Shown here: positions 49,801 to 58,158 of the stretch, one piece after another
Position numbering within the stretch: the first letter of the stretch is position 1
Layout: every line of letters starts with the position of its first letter
Source: an uncultured Rhodospirillales bacterium
Lineage (GTDB): Bacteria; Pseudomonadota; Alphaproteobacteria; Reyranellales; Reyranellaceae
Reading direction: 5' to 3'
Assembly (NCBI GenBank): GCA_902825855.1
Contig: CADECW010000011.1
Location: forward strand, 1-64,000
Length of the DNA: 64,000 bases
The notes under the pieces: generated by a model
Databases searched by the model: none
What the model was told of the DNA's origin: nothing
What the model saw: the letters and a program-made list of their open reading frames with translations, nothing else
Position numbers and translations under genes: made by a program

Positions 49801-50238
49801 GCTGGTTGCCGTCAAGCGCCCGGTCAGCAGCAGGCCCCAGGTCGCAGCGTTCACGAACAGCGAGGGGCTGTGGCCGAGATGGGCACGCCAGTCACCGCCG
49901 CCGATCTTGTCCCGGATCAGGGCATCGCGCGTGTCGTCGTCGGGAATGCGCAACAGCGCCTCGGCGAGGCACATCAGCGCCACGCCCTCCTGGCTCGACA
50001 GGGCGTACTCGTGGATCAGACCCTCGACGCCGCCAGATGGCGTCTTCCTGCGCAACGCCTCGACCAGGCGCGTCGCCAGCGCGCGGGCACGCTGGGTGCG
50101 TACTGTCGTCAGCTTGGCCTGTTGGATCAGCGGCGGCAGGCATTCGGTTTCAGGCAATCGCCACGCTGCGGTGATGGCCGCCCGCAGCCCGGATTGCGGC
50201 CGGATCGATTGTGCAAAAGCGTGAAATGGCCGGGACAT
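46822..50238 (-). CDS. putA: bifunctional proline dehydrogenase / 1-pyrroline-5-carboxylate dehydrogenase
   Basis: 1138 residues oxidising proline to glutamate in two steps with channelling. The FAD-binding proline dehydrogenase barrel spans about 150-450 (GISIKLSALHPRYSRGQ, VRLVKGAYWDGEIK). The aldehyde dehydrogenase half has CISPWNFPLSIFTGQV, PGDGKVG, ETGGQNAM and catalytic C824 in GQRCSAL. A C-terminal extension (about 1000-1138) resembles that of longer PutA proteins. No N-terminal ribbon-helix-helix domain is seen, so it should not be self-repressing. The ATG at 50238 is divergent from a TctC gene. Confidence 0.96.
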   Translation of the reverse strand: MSRPFHAFAQSIRPQSGLRAAITAAWRLPETECLPPLIQQAKLTTVRTQRARALATRLVEALRRKTPSGGVEGLIHEYALSSQEGVALMCLAEALLRIPDDDTRDALIRDKIGGGDWRAHLGHSPSLFVNAATWGLLLTGRLTATSSEQGLSASLVRLIGRGGEPLIRTGVNIAMRLMGEQFVAGQTIEEALDNGRDREATGFRHSYDMLGEAAVTARQAFEYMQAYRRAIHAIGRAARGRGIYEGPGISIKLSALHPRYSRGQIDRLLAELYPRLKELAVLARHYDIGLNIDAEEADRLEISLDLLERLCFEPELDGWNGIGFVVQAYQKRAVFTIDWLVDLGRRSKRRLMVRLVKGAYWDGEIKRAQLDGLSDYPVFTRRIHTDVSYLACARRLLAAPDAAFPQFATHNALTLGTIHAMAGENFYAGQYEFQCLHGMGEPLYDEVVRQDGLNRPCRIYAPVGTHETLLAYLVRRLLENGANTSFVNQVANPEVTLDTLLGDPVEQALALKPVGAPHPRIVLPPDLFGSSRKNSRGLDLANEHVLAGLAAILQQGQPLAAVPVLSDSPRSGEVLPVFNPADRRDVVGTVVEATPDLVDAACELSRPWQERPAARAATLRRAADLMEARLEPLLGPIVREAGKTFGNAVGEVREAVDFLRYYAHCVEGFSNDTHKPLGVVACISPWNFPLSIFTGQVAGALAAGNAVIAKPAEETPLTASLTVALLHEAGVPRTALQLLPGDGKVGSRLVGNRAVAGVVFTGSTGVAQSINRELARRLDADGRPPVLIAETGGQNAMVADSSALPEQLVHDAVTSAFDSAGQRCSALRLLCLQDDIADRVLPLLKGAMAELALGNPTRLSVDVGPVISVDAQQALDAHIERMRAAGHDVHQMKLPAETQYGTFVPPTLIEIGSVSDLPGEVFGPVLHVLRYRREEMEDVVRAVNATGFGLTFGVHSRIDETIERATGASTAGNQYVNRNMIGAVVGVQPFGGHGLSGTGPKAGGPLYVHRLLAQRPWKASPAGELPGPVGERNSYGQRPKGTILCVARDEAKRAVQVDLVKASGNRATDDPAAVGIGAALFAGTADELLALSQRLAARDGPIVPVYVEPYPLEFLGNEVSLSVNTAAAGGNASLMTIG

Positions 50239-50302
50239 GTCGTTGTCCCTCAGATGAGGTAACATATGCTGAAAGACAAGCACCCGCGGGAGGGTGACGC
50301 CG

Positions 50303-51265
50303 ATGACGCTTCTGTTGCGGGCCGCCGCCGCGCTCTTGCTGCTGGTCGCGCCAGCCTTCGCCCAGGCACCTTATCCAGCCAAGCAGGTGCGCGTCGTCGT
50401 GCCCTTCCCGGCCGGCGGCTCGGCCGACATCTTGTGCCGCCTGGTCGGCGAGAAGCTCTCCACCGCCTGGGGACAGACGGTGATCATCGACAACCGCGCC
50501 GGAGCGGGCGGCAATGTCGGAGCCGAAATCGTCTATCGCGCCGAGCCCGACGGGTACACCCTGCTGTGCAGCCCGCCCGGGCCGCTTTCCATCAACCACA
50601 ATCTCTACAAGTCACTGACCTACGATTGGACGAAATTCGTGGCCATCGGCGTACTGGCGCTGGTGCCCAACGTCATCACGGCGCGCATCGACCTGCCGGC
50701 CTCCTCGCTGCAGGAGTTCATCGCCTATGCCAAGGCCAATCCCGGCAAGGCGACTTACGCATCGCAAGGCAACGGCTCGACCTCGCACCTTTCGGCCAGC
50801 AACCTCGCGAGCCTGGCCGGCATCGATCTGGTGCACGTCCCCTACAAAGGTGAAGGCCCGGCCCTGGTCGACATCGGCGCCGGCCGCGTCGACATCTTCA
50901 TCGGCAACATCTCCGCATCGCTGCGCTTCGAGAAGCAGAAGCAGGTGAGGTTCCTCGGGCTGGCCAGCCGCACCCGCAGCCCTGTTGCGCCCGAGGTGCC
51001 GACCACGGCCGAGCTCGGCCTGCCCGACCTGGTATCCAGCGCCTGGTTCGCCCTGATGGCGCCGCCCGGCACGCCGGATGCCATCGCGCAGAAGATCAAC
51101 CTCGACTTGGCGTCGGCCCTGAAGCAGCCGGAGATGCGTGCCCGCTTCCTGGAACTCGGCGCCGAGCCGCAAGGCGGCACCCCGGCCGAGACCACGAGCT
51201 TCATCAAGGACGAGGAAGCGCGCTGGCGCGCCGTCATCAAGTCGGCCAATGTAACGCTGGAGTGA
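50303..51265 (+). CDS. TctC/Bug family periplasmic solute-binding protein
   Basis: 320-residue precursor. The signal peptide ends near LLLLVAPAFAQ. Mature Bug motifs: YPAKQVRVVVPFPAGGSADILC, IDNRAGAGGNVGAE, EPDGYTLLCSPPG, VPYKGEGPALVDIGAGRVD and LMAPPGTPDAIAQKI. The ATG at 50303 has GGGAGGG 8 nt upstream; a GTG at 50294 lies inside that site. First gene of an apparent operon with a Rieske dioxygenase, 12 bp apart, so it may deliver the dioxygenase substrate. Confidence 0.9.
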   Translation: MTLLLRAAAALLLLVAPAFAQAPYPAKQVRVVVPFPAGGSADILCRLVGEKLSTAWGQTVIIDNRAGAGGNVGAEIVYRAEPDGYTLLCSPPGPLSINHNLYKSLTYDWTKFVAIGVLALVPNVITARIDLPASSLQEFIAYAKANPGKATYASQGNGSTSHLSASNLASLAGIDLVHVPYKGEGPALVDIGAGRVDIFIGNISASLRFEKQKQVRFLGLASRTRSPVAPEVPTTAELGLPDLVSSAWFALMAPPGTPDAIAQKINLDLASALKQPEMRARFLELGAEPQGGTPAETTSFIKDEEARWRAVIKSANVTLE

Positions 51266-51277
51266 CAGGAGGTTCGC

Positions 51278-52546
51278 ATGGACGTCCGACACGACGAAGG
51301 TCTCAAGGACCCGGTCTCGAACGGCATCTGGCCGGAGGAGTCCCTGGCCCGCGTGCCCTACTGGGTCTACCAGGACGAGGCAAACTACAGGCGCGAGATG
51401 GAGCGCCTGTTCGAGGCCGCCACCTGGAACTTCGTCTGCCTGGAAGCGGACATCCCCGACAAGGGCGACTATCGCACCAACCATGTCGGCATCATGCCGG
51501 TGATAGCGGTGCGCGCTGCGGACGGGTCGATCAACTGCTTCGAGAACCGCTGCTCGCATCGCGGCGCGCTGATCGCCTTCGACGACGGCGGCAACGTCGG
51601 CAACCAGTTCCGCTGCGTCTACCACTCGTGGAGCTACGATCTCGCCGGCAACCTGCGCGGCATCGCCTTCGAGCGCGGCATCAACGGCGTGGGCGGCATG
51701 CCCAAAGATTTTTGCCGCGACGATTTCAGTCCGAGGAAGCTGCGCACGACGACATTGTGCGGCCTGGTGTTCGCCACCCTGTCCCCTGAAACGCCGCCGA
51801 TCGAGGAGTACATCGGCAGCGAGGTGCTCGGCCGGGTGCGGCGCGTGCTTAACCGGCCGATCCGGGTGATGGGCCGTTTCGTCCAGCCGCTGCCCAACAA
51901 CTGGAAACTCTACGTCGAGAATGTGAAGGACACCTATCACGCCTCGATCCTTCACACCTTCCTGACGACTTTCCGCATCTCTCGCCTGACCCAGGGTGGC
52001 GGCGTGCTGGTCAGTCCCGACGGCGGCAACCATGCAAGCTACACCATCGCCATGCCCGAAGGCGCCAATGCCAATGCCTACAAGGAGCAGCAGATCCGCT
52101 CCGACCAGGACGGCCGCTTTGCACTCGCGGATCCCAGCGTGCTCGATTCGGTCGAGGAGTTCGGCGACCACATCCAGCTGCAGATCCTGTCGGTGTTTCC
52201 GGGCTTCATCCTGCAGCAGATCCACAATTGCCTGGCCGTGCGCCACGTCGTGCCGCGCGGCGTGGACAAGATGGACCTCGTGTGGACCTACTTCGGCTTC
52301 GCCGACGACACGCCCGAGATGAACAGGCGGCGGCTGAAGCAGCAGAACCTGGTCGGCCCGGCGGGCTTCATCTCGATGGAGGACGGCTGCATCGGCGGCT
52401 TCGTGCAGCGCGGCACCGCCGCGGCAGGCGATGAGGTATCGGTCATCGAGATGGGCGGCAGCAGCGCCGAAAGCCAGGCCACCCGCGCCACCGAAGCGTC
52501 GGTGCGGGGCTTCTGGAAGGCCTATCGGCGACACATGGGTTACTAG
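51278..52546 (+). CDS. Rieske ring-hydroxylating dioxygenase, alpha subunit
   Basis: 422 residues. The Rieske 2Fe-2S site is C92-x-H94 (RCSHRGA) and C113-x2-H116 (RCVYHSWSYD). The catalytic iron site is N215-x2-D218-x2-H221-x4-H226 (ENVKDTYHASILH). This is the classical dioxygenase alpha-subunit layout. A matching small subunit follows after 43 bp. No ferredoxin or reductase gene is in the window. Aromatic substrate unknown. Confidence 0.92.
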   Translation: MDVRHDEGLKDPVSNGIWPEESLARVPYWVYQDEANYRREMERLFEAATWNFVCLEADIPDKGDYRTNHVGIMPVIAVRAADGSINCFENRCSHRGALIAFDDGGNVGNQFRCVYHSWSYDLAGNLRGIAFERGINGVGGMPKDFCRDDFSPRKLRTTTLCGLVFATLSPETPPIEEYIGSEVLGRVRRVLNRPIRVMGRFVQPLPNNWKLYVENVKDTYHASILHTFLTTFRISRLTQGGGVLVSPDGGNHASYTIAMPEGANANAYKEQQIRSDQDGRFALADPSVLDSVEEFGDHIQLQILSVFPGFILQQIHNCLAVRHVVPRGVDKMDLVWTYFGFADDTPEMNRRRLKQQNLVGPAGFISMEDGCIGGFVQRGTAAAGDEVSVIEMGGSSAESQATRATEASVRGFWKAYRRHMGY

Positions 52547-52589
52547 CGCGCATCCCTCCCCACGCGAAGTGGAGAGGAAGGGGAGAGGA

Positions 52590-53054
52590 ATGGACATCGG
52601 CCGCCTCGTCGAGCTCAACGCCCTGTATGCGCGCGTGATCGACAACGAGCAGTTCGAGGAATGGCCGAAGCTTTTCCACGATCCGTGCCTCTACAAGCTG
52701 ACGACGGCGGAGAACGTGGCGCGCGGCCTCGAAGGCGGGCTCATCTACGCCGACACGCGCGGCATGCTGGAGGACCGCGTCTCCTCCCTCCGCAAGGTCA
52801 ACATCTACGAGCGCCAGCGCTACCGCCACATCGTCGGCCTGCCGGTCGTGCTCGGCCAGGCGAACGGCTCGGCCGAGGTCGAGACGCCGTTCCTGATCGT
52901 GCGCATCATGCGCGAAGGCGACATGGACGTGTTCGCCACCGGCTGCTACCGCGACAAGGTCAAGCCCGACGGCTCGGGCGCCCTGCGCTTCGCCGAGCGC
53001 GTCGTGATCTGCGACGGCCGCCGCTTCGACACCCTGGTCGCGATTCCGTTCTAG
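52590..53054 (+). CDS. ring-hydroxylating dioxygenase, beta subunit
   Basis: 154-residue NTF2/SnoaL-like fold small subunit: LVELNALYARVIDNEQFEEW at the start, YERQRYRHIVG in the middle and the C-terminal ERVVICDGRRFDTLVAIPF. It packs with the alpha subunit in the dioxygenase hexamer. The ATG at 52590 follows GGGGAGAGGA. The 152 bp downstream, before the next gene, contain no feature I can support. Confidence 0.88.
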   Translation: MDIGRLVELNALYARVIDNEQFEEWPKLFHDPCLYKLTTAENVARGLEGGLIYADTRGMLEDRVSSLRKVNIYERQRYRHIVGLPVVLGQANGSAEVETPFLIVRIMREGDMDVFATGCYRDKVKPDGSGALRFAERVVICDGRRFDTLVAIPF

Positions 53055-53206
53055 GCGCTTCGATGGCGGGCGCGGGCTGCCACATGCGATAGCCCCGCAT
53101 ATGACGGGAGGTGATGGGAGCGGCATGACGCCGTGACATTTCCCACAGACGCGCGGCAGCATCGATCGTATCGGGTTCAGGACCAAGCGGGGACAGGAGA
53201 CGAGCC

Positions 53207-54169
53207 ATGCCGGTAACGGTTCATTTCGCGACAAACCGCGTGCTGGACGGCCCGCCGGACCAGCTCGGCAGCTACAGCGAGAGCGTCGTGGCACCGTCGA
53301 ATCCCAATGAGGTCACCTACGGCACGGCCTACGTCAACGATGCCAACCTCGACGCCGACACGATCGGCGCCATCACTTCGCTGCAGACGATCGGCAAAGG
53401 GCAGTTCGACCAGAGCGCAATCGACGATCTCAGCGATCCCGGCCGCAATCTGCTGGTGTTCATCCACGGCTTCGACAACAGCTTCGAGAACGCCATCACC
53501 CGTGCCGCCTTCAACCAGCAATGGTTCATGAGATCGGGCTTGGCCGGGGCGGAGACCAGTGTTGTCGCCTTCAGCTGGCCCTCGGCCGGCAAGCTCATCG
53601 CCCTGCCCTTCCCTAGCGCCGCCTATCGACGCGACCAGACCAAGGCCGGCCAGTCTGGCCTGCACATCATGACCTTCTTCGCCAACCTGGAGCCGATCAT
53701 CACCAGCGCGCGCGCAAAGGGCAATCGCGTCTTCCTGCTCGCGCACAGCATGGGCAACTGGGCGCTGCAGGCCGGCGTCGAGAGCTGGTTCGCCCACGGC
53801 AACGGCGATGCCGACCTGTTCGACGAAGTTTTCCTGGCTGCTGCCGACGAGATCCATAGCAGCTTCGACTTCCTGCCGATGGGCCGCCTCAGTGCCCTCG
53901 ATCGTCTCGGCCGGCGCATATCGACCTATGCCAGCGACAAGGACGTCGTGCTCGACATCAGCATGAAGATCAACTTTGCAAAGCGCCTGGGCCAGGACGG
54001 CGCGCACGACCGTTCCAACCTGCAGCGCTTTCCGGCGGACAAGTACCGCACAGTGATGTGCGGAGGCTTTGCCGACTACAAAATCGATATCGCCAGCTCG
54101 CACCAGTACTATCGCCGCTCGCCGGGCGTGCGGATGGACATCGCCAACACGATGGCAGGCAATGTCTGA
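53207..54169 (+). CDS. alpha/beta hydrolase, DUF900 type
   Basis: 320 residues. VFIHGFDNSFENAI supplies the oxyanion region, and LLAHSMGNWALQ the nucleophile elbow with S181. The front part (VHFATNRVLDG) and DEVFLAAADEI match the DUF900 esterase family. No signal peptide. Substrate unknown. It converges on a metallo-hydrolase gene. Confidence 0.85.
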   Translation: MPVTVHFATNRVLDGPPDQLGSYSESVVAPSNPNEVTYGTAYVNDANLDADTIGAITSLQTIGKGQFDQSAIDDLSDPGRNLLVFIHGFDNSFENAITRAAFNQQWFMRSGLAGAETSVVAFSWPSAGKLIALPFPSAAYRRDQTKAGQSGLHIMTFFANLEPIITSARAKGNRVFLLAHSMGNWALQAGVESWFAHGNGDADLFDEVFLAAADEIHSSFDFLPMGRLSALDRLGRRISTYASDKDVVLDISMKINFAKRLGQDGAHDRSNLQRFPADKYRTVMCGGFADYKIDIASSHQYYRRSPGVRMDIANTMAGNV

Positions 54170-54178
54170 GCGAATGTC

Positions 54179-54991
54179 TCAAGCAATCGGGCGCAGGACA
54201 TATCCGGAGCCTTCTTCGACGACCTTGCCCATGCCCGGCTTGGCCATGTGCGCGCCCGCCAGCCACGCCTGCGTGTTTGAAACCTCACGCAGCAGCCTGA
54301 GCCGCGTAGCGCGGGCCGTGGACTGATTATCGTCGTAAGCCCAGGTGAGTTCGGGCCGCGCAAACTGTGCGGCAGGAACGTGGATCAGGTCGCCGCAAAA
54401 CAGGATGCGGTCCTCACCCGAGTCGAGAACATAACCCATATGGCCCGGAGCGTGTCCCGGCATGGCAATTGCCGACAGATGATCGGTCAGCCGTTCTCCG
54501 TCCTCGATCGGCACGAGCAAGTGGCGAAAACGCTCCAGGTGCGGTTCGTCGGCAAAATGACAGACGGCATCGTGCGCGATCACGATTTTGCTCAAGTTCA
54601 CAAACGCTTCCCGGCCATCGCGCGTTATCAGCCCGTTCAAATGGTCGAGATGCGTATGAGTGAGAGCGACGACACCGATCGACGACGGATCGATGCCTGC
54701 CTCGACCATCGCGCTTTCGAGGTGACCCAGTGTCGGCTCCCACCTTCCTCCTGCGCCGCAATCGATCAGCACTCCGTGGTTTCCCGGCTGCTCCAACAAA
54801 AAGCAATTGACCGACAATCGAACGAGCGACGGCTCCGCCTGCAGGAGCCCCGGTAGTGTGTACTTGCCAAGGCCTGGTCCCTGGCGCAGGAGGTCTGCGG
54901 GCATGTCGACATGGCCGTCGGACAGCGACCAGATCCTCCACGATCCTGATGTGCAGCCCAAGGCGTTCGCACTTTTCGACGTGACGATCAT
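54179..54991 (-). CDS. metallo-beta-lactamase-fold hydrolase
   Basis: 270 residues with the zinc motif HTHLDHLNG at H112, H114, D116 and H117, a later histidine in MPGHAPGHMGY, and LFCGDLIHVP. This is the general MBL hydrolase fold, similar in outline to lactonases. The ATG at 54991 follows GGAGGCGGC. Substrate unknown. It is on the same strand as the monooxygenase gene 48 bp upstream and may be co-transcribed, which would pair a Baeyer-Villiger oxygenase with a lactone-hydrolysing enzyme. Confidence 0.85.
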   Translation of the reverse strand: MIVTSKSANALGCTSGSWRIWSLSDGHVDMPADLLRQGPGLGKYTLPGLLQAEPSLVRLSVNCFLLEQPGNHGVLIDCGAGGRWEPTLGHLESAMVEAGIDPSSIGVVALTHTHLDHLNGLITRDGREAFVNLSKIVIAHDAVCHFADEPHLERFRHLLVPIEDGERLTDHLSAIAMPGHAPGHMGYVLDSGEDRILFCGDLIHVPAAQFARPELTWAYDDNQSTARATRLRLLREVSNTQAWLAGAHMAKPGMGKVVEEGSGYVLRPIA

Positions 54992-55039
54992 GCCGCCTCC
55001 ATCACAGCAGTCGGCCAGGCTCGCCGACGTGACGGTCCT

Positions 55040-56545
55040 CTATTTATAGACGAACGCCCTGTCGTCGAGGTCGATCGCGGGGAACTCGTTCTTCTCGCGC
55101 CAGTAGTCCTGGGTATGCTGCCACTCACGCTTGTCGCCGCGTCTGGGCAGCAGGTGCATGCCGCGCGTCACGTAGCCGGGATTGAAGTTCTCGGTGTCGA
55201 TCCAGGGCAACAGCGGCATGTCCTTGTCCTCGGGCCGCAGCGCCACCTCGACGCGGCGCGCCTGCTTGTCCTTCATGTGACCGAGCAGGCGGCAGACGAA
55301 ATCGGCGACCAGGTCCGAGCGCAGGGTCCAGCTGGCGCGGAAATAGCCGAACACCCAGGCCATGTTGGGGATGCCGGTGAACATCATGCCGCGGTAGGTC
55401 ACGGTCTGCGAGAAATCGAGCGGCTTGCCGTCGATCTCGAAAGCGATGTCGCCCAGCACGTTGAGATGGAAGCCGGTCGCCGTGACGACGACATCGGCCG
55501 GCAGCTCCTTGCCGGACTTCAGTTTGATGCCCTTTGCGGTGAAGCGATCGATCTCGTCGGTGACGACCGACGCCTTGCCCTCGCGCATGGCGCGGAACAG
55601 GTCGCCGTCGGGCACGAAGGCGATGCGCTGGCGCCACGGCCGGTAGGACGGCGTGAAATGCGCGTCGATGTCGAAGTCGGGACCGAGATAGGCGCGTACG
55701 CCGGCCAGAAGCTCGGCCTTGACCTTCTCGGGCTCTTCGAAGGAGCGGCGGGTGAACTCCGACTGGTCGTGCAGGATGCGGCGGCGCACGATCTCGTGGA
55801 TCCAGGCTTCGTCGACCTCGAGCTTGCGCAACTGATCGGCGAGGTCGTTGGCGTTGCGCGCCGGGATAAAATAGGTCGGCGAGCGCTGCAGCATCGTGAC
55901 GTGCGCGCAATCGTCGGCGATGTTGGGCACCAGCGTCGCCGCCGTGGCGCCCGAACCGATGACGATCACCTGCTTGCCCTTGACGTCGAAGTCCTTGGGC
56001 CAGGTCTGGGGATGGACGATGCTGCCCTTGAAGTCGGCGATTCCTTCCCACTCGGGCGTGTAACCCTCGGAGTGACGGTAGTATCCCTGGCACATCCACA
56101 GGAAGCCCGCGGTGATGCGGAAGGGCGCGCCGGTATCGAGGCGCTCGCCTTCGATCGTCCAGCGATTGTCCTCGCCCGACCAGCGCGCCGAGACGATGTG
56201 ATGACGATAGCGGATATGGCGCGCGAGGTCGTTCTCCTCGATCACCTCGCCCATGTAGTCCAGTATCTCCTCGGCCGTGGCGATCGGCTTGCCGGTCCAC
56301 GGCTTGAAGCGATAGCCGAAGGTGTAGAGGTCGCTGTCGGAACGGATGCCGGGATAGCGATGCGTGATCCATGTCCCGCCGAAGCTCTCCTGCCCTTCCA
56401 ACACGACGAAGCTGGTGCCCGTACACTGCTTGACTAGATGGTAAGCGCCGCCCACGCCGGAAATTCCGGCACCGACGATGAGCACATCGAAATGCTCGAC
56501 GGTCTGGGCGGATGAAGACGTGAGCTGGGCAGCGGTATCGGGCAT
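55040..56545 (-). CDS. Baeyer-Villiger-type flavin monooxygenase
   Basis: 501 residues. FAD Rossmann motif GAGISG (25-30), NADPH Rossmann motif GSGATA (198-203), and between them the BVMO fingerprint F172-x-G174-x3-H178-x3-W182 (FKGSIVHPQTWP). Also FGGTWITHRYPGIRSD and ATGFHLNVLG. The enzyme should insert oxygen next to a ketone to give an ester or lactone. The ATG at 56545 follows GAAGGCC; an earlier in-frame ATG lies in the intergenic region. Confidence 0.92.
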   Translation of the reverse strand: MPDTAAQLTSSSAQTVEHFDVLIVGAGISGVGGAYHLVKQCTGTSFVVLEGQESFGGTWITHRYPGIRSDSDLYTFGYRFKPWTGKPIATAEEILDYMGEVIEENDLARHIRYRHHIVSARWSGEDNRWTIEGERLDTGAPFRITAGFLWMCQGYYRHSEGYTPEWEGIADFKGSIVHPQTWPKDFDVKGKQVIVIGSGATAATLVPNIADDCAHVTMLQRSPTYFIPARNANDLADQLRKLEVDEAWIHEIVRRRILHDQSEFTRRSFEEPEKVKAELLAGVRAYLGPDFDIDAHFTPSYRPWRQRIAFVPDGDLFRAMREGKASVVTDEIDRFTAKGIKLKSGKELPADVVVTATGFHLNVLGDIAFEIDGKPLDFSQTVTYRGMMFTGIPNMAWVFGYFRASWTLRSDLVADFVCRLLGHMKDKQARRVEVALRPEDKDMPLLPWIDTENFNPGYVTRGMHLLPRRGDKREWQHTQDYWREKNEFPAIDLDDRAFVYK

Positions 56546-56677
56546 AGGCCTTCTTTCCTGTGTGTCGTCGGAGCTGGCGGCAATATCGATCGCTTTGCCG
56601 GTAGAGATCAACCTGCGGGACCCTATTTCGAGGCGCGAAGGTTATAGCAAACATGCATTCCGAAAGCTGCGCTCCTC

Positions 56678-56698
56678 ACGCTAGGCTCGACCGAGCGT
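56678..56698. promoter_or_regulatory. imperfect inverted repeat in a divergent promoter region
   Basis: ACGCT-A-GG-CTCGA-CC-G-AGCGT forms 7 pairs around one mismatch and a 5-nt centre. It lies between the monooxygenase gene and the peptidoglycan-binding/hydrolase fusion gene. Possible operator; no regulator gene is adjacent. Confidence 0.25.
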
Positions 56699-56736
56699 AA
56701 ACCCGGGCGGGCCTATGCCGCAGTCGGAGGGTACTG

Positions 56737-57804
56737 ATGGCGTTTCCATTCAAGTCGCAGCATTTCGTGAGTACTGAGGGCGTCACCAGGCAGAAGCTGA
56801 ACGACTGCGCAACCAAGGACTCGGCGCATTTCGTCCGAGGCTCGTTCGGCGATCACATTGGCCTCGTTCAGGATGCGCTGGTTCAGCTCAATCAGCATGC
56901 TTTTCTCGACGCGAAGGATGCAGCTTCATTCACCGCCGAAGCTGCAGGGGCTTTTTACGGACCGATTACTGCAAAGGTCGTCGAATCCTACAAGAACAAC
57001 CACAAGCCGAAGCCGATCCTCCAGCCATGGCAGAAAACAGCCGATAACGTTGTGGGAAGGCAGACCATATTCTTTCTCGACGACGACATGGCTGCACTCG
57101 AAGGCATTCCGCCGGCGCCCGAACCCAAACCAGCCAGAGACATCTTCGTATTCTTCAGCGGCGTGCAGGATGGTCCCAGCGCGGGTGCCGAACTTGACGA
57201 CACTGCCGTCGGCCACGGGTTTCTGATGCGGCCGGAAATGCAAGCCATCGCCAAGAAAAGAAATGGCAAGTTCTTGGCCATTGGCGGTGGCTTGAGACGG
57301 GATCAAGAGGAATCCGGTATCGCGCTTGCGCTAAAATTCCTGCGTGACAACATGTCGACCCCACCCGGAAAGCACATAGTGTATGGCTTCAGTGCAGGAG
57401 GCACCAACTCACTGAATCTCGCGCTCAGAATCGACGAGTTCAACAAGAACAAGCCGAAGGACGCCGCGAAGCTTCGAATCGACAAGTTGGTGACGGTCGA
57501 TGCTTCTACCAAGAACGACTCGACGGTAAGGAAGACAACCGTCGTCGGCGGATGTGTCCGCCGATGTGCCAATTTCTTCCAGCAGGAAATCCGGCCGCAA
57601 TCGGACGGCGTGGGAGGTTCCTTTCTTTCTGCGGGCAAGGACTCCGACGGTGAAAGTCCCAGTATTTCTCCGAACAGGCGCCTTGACGACCGAGCTCTGG
57701 GACGCCCTCTACCTGGTGCTGCTCACAGAGAGATCGAAAGGGTCACGCTCAGCGAATGTAAGTCCCAAATCGAACTGGAGTTCCCCGCACCCGCCGCACC
57801 CTGA
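56737..57804 (+). CDS. peptidoglycan-binding-like / alpha-beta hydrolase fusion of unknown role
   Basis: 355 residues with lower GC and looser codon choice than its neighbours. Residues about 35-118 resemble a PG_binding_1 module (GDHIGLVQDALVQLN, YGPITAKVVESYK, VVGRQTIFFLD). Residues about 134-345 look like a serine hydrolase: VYGFSAGG with S219, LVTVDAS with D255 and GAAH with H330 as a possible triad. The middle has many lysines and asparagines. No signal peptide. GGAGGGTACTG precedes the ATG. The architecture recalls polymorphic or type VI secretion effectors; function is inference only. The open frame shows no forced frameshift. Confidence 0.6.
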   Translation: MAFPFKSQHFVSTEGVTRQKLNDCATKDSAHFVRGSFGDHIGLVQDALVQLNQHAFLDAKDAASFTAEAAGAFYGPITAKVVESYKNNHKPKPILQPWQKTADNVVGRQTIFFLDDDMAALEGIPPAPEPKPARDIFVFFSGVQDGPSAGAELDDTAVGHGFLMRPEMQAIAKKRNGKFLAIGGGLRRDQEESGIALALKFLRDNMSTPPGKHIVYGFSAGGTNSLNLALRIDEFNKNKPKDAAKLRIDKLVTVDASTKNDSTVRKTTVVGGCVRRCANFFQQEIRPQSDGVGGSFLSAGKDSDGESPSISPNRRLDDRALGRPLPGAAHREIERVTLSECKSQIELEFPAPAAP

Positions 57805-57903
57805 GATTTCTTTGCTGCACTTCGACACAAAGAAGCGCAGCGGGACCTGGAGAGGCCGGGTGACCGCTACCAATGACCGGGCGCACCTGTTACCAAGCGG
57901 CGC

Positions 57904-58116
57904 ATGCAGTATCTGACCATCCTCGTGAGCGTGCTTGTAGGCCTTGGGTATGGCGCGTCGGCTGTCGGTGCGGCGGCTTGGGTCATCGACCTCGCAGTCC
58001 CGAACGTTCACGCCGTCGACTGGCTTCTATACAACGGCTGGGGCCACCTGGTCCTGGTCATTGCCGGCGCGGTGTGGGTCGCGCGCCTGATCTGGGTCGG
58101 ACAGCTTGTGCGCTGA
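57904..58116 (+). CDS. small two-helix membrane protein
   Basis: 70 residues with two hydrophobic segments (about 3-30 and 47-65; WGHLVLVIAGAVWVARLIW) and few charges. The ribosome site is weak (AGCGGCGC). It lies 99 bp after the hydrolase fusion on the same strand, so it could be its partner or an immunity protein; equally it may be an unrelated microprotein. No family recognised. Confidence 0.5.
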   Translation: MQYLTILVSVLVGLGYGASAVGAAAWVIDLAVPNVHAVDWLLYNGWGHLVLVIAGAVWVARLIWVGQLVR

Positions 58117-58158
58117 GGCGCGGCACGGGCGAACCCAGGCGTACCCATCGAGGTCCTT

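Noticed and set aside
47212-50262. 1016-codon open frame on the plus strand
   Set aside because: Fully antisense to putA, with low-complexity arginine/glutamine-rich translation and no domain.
57540-57916. Frameshift near the end of the hydrolase fusion gene
   Set aside because: The main frame continues protein-like with a plausible catalytic histidine (H330); the alternative frame 57554-57916 shows no motif.
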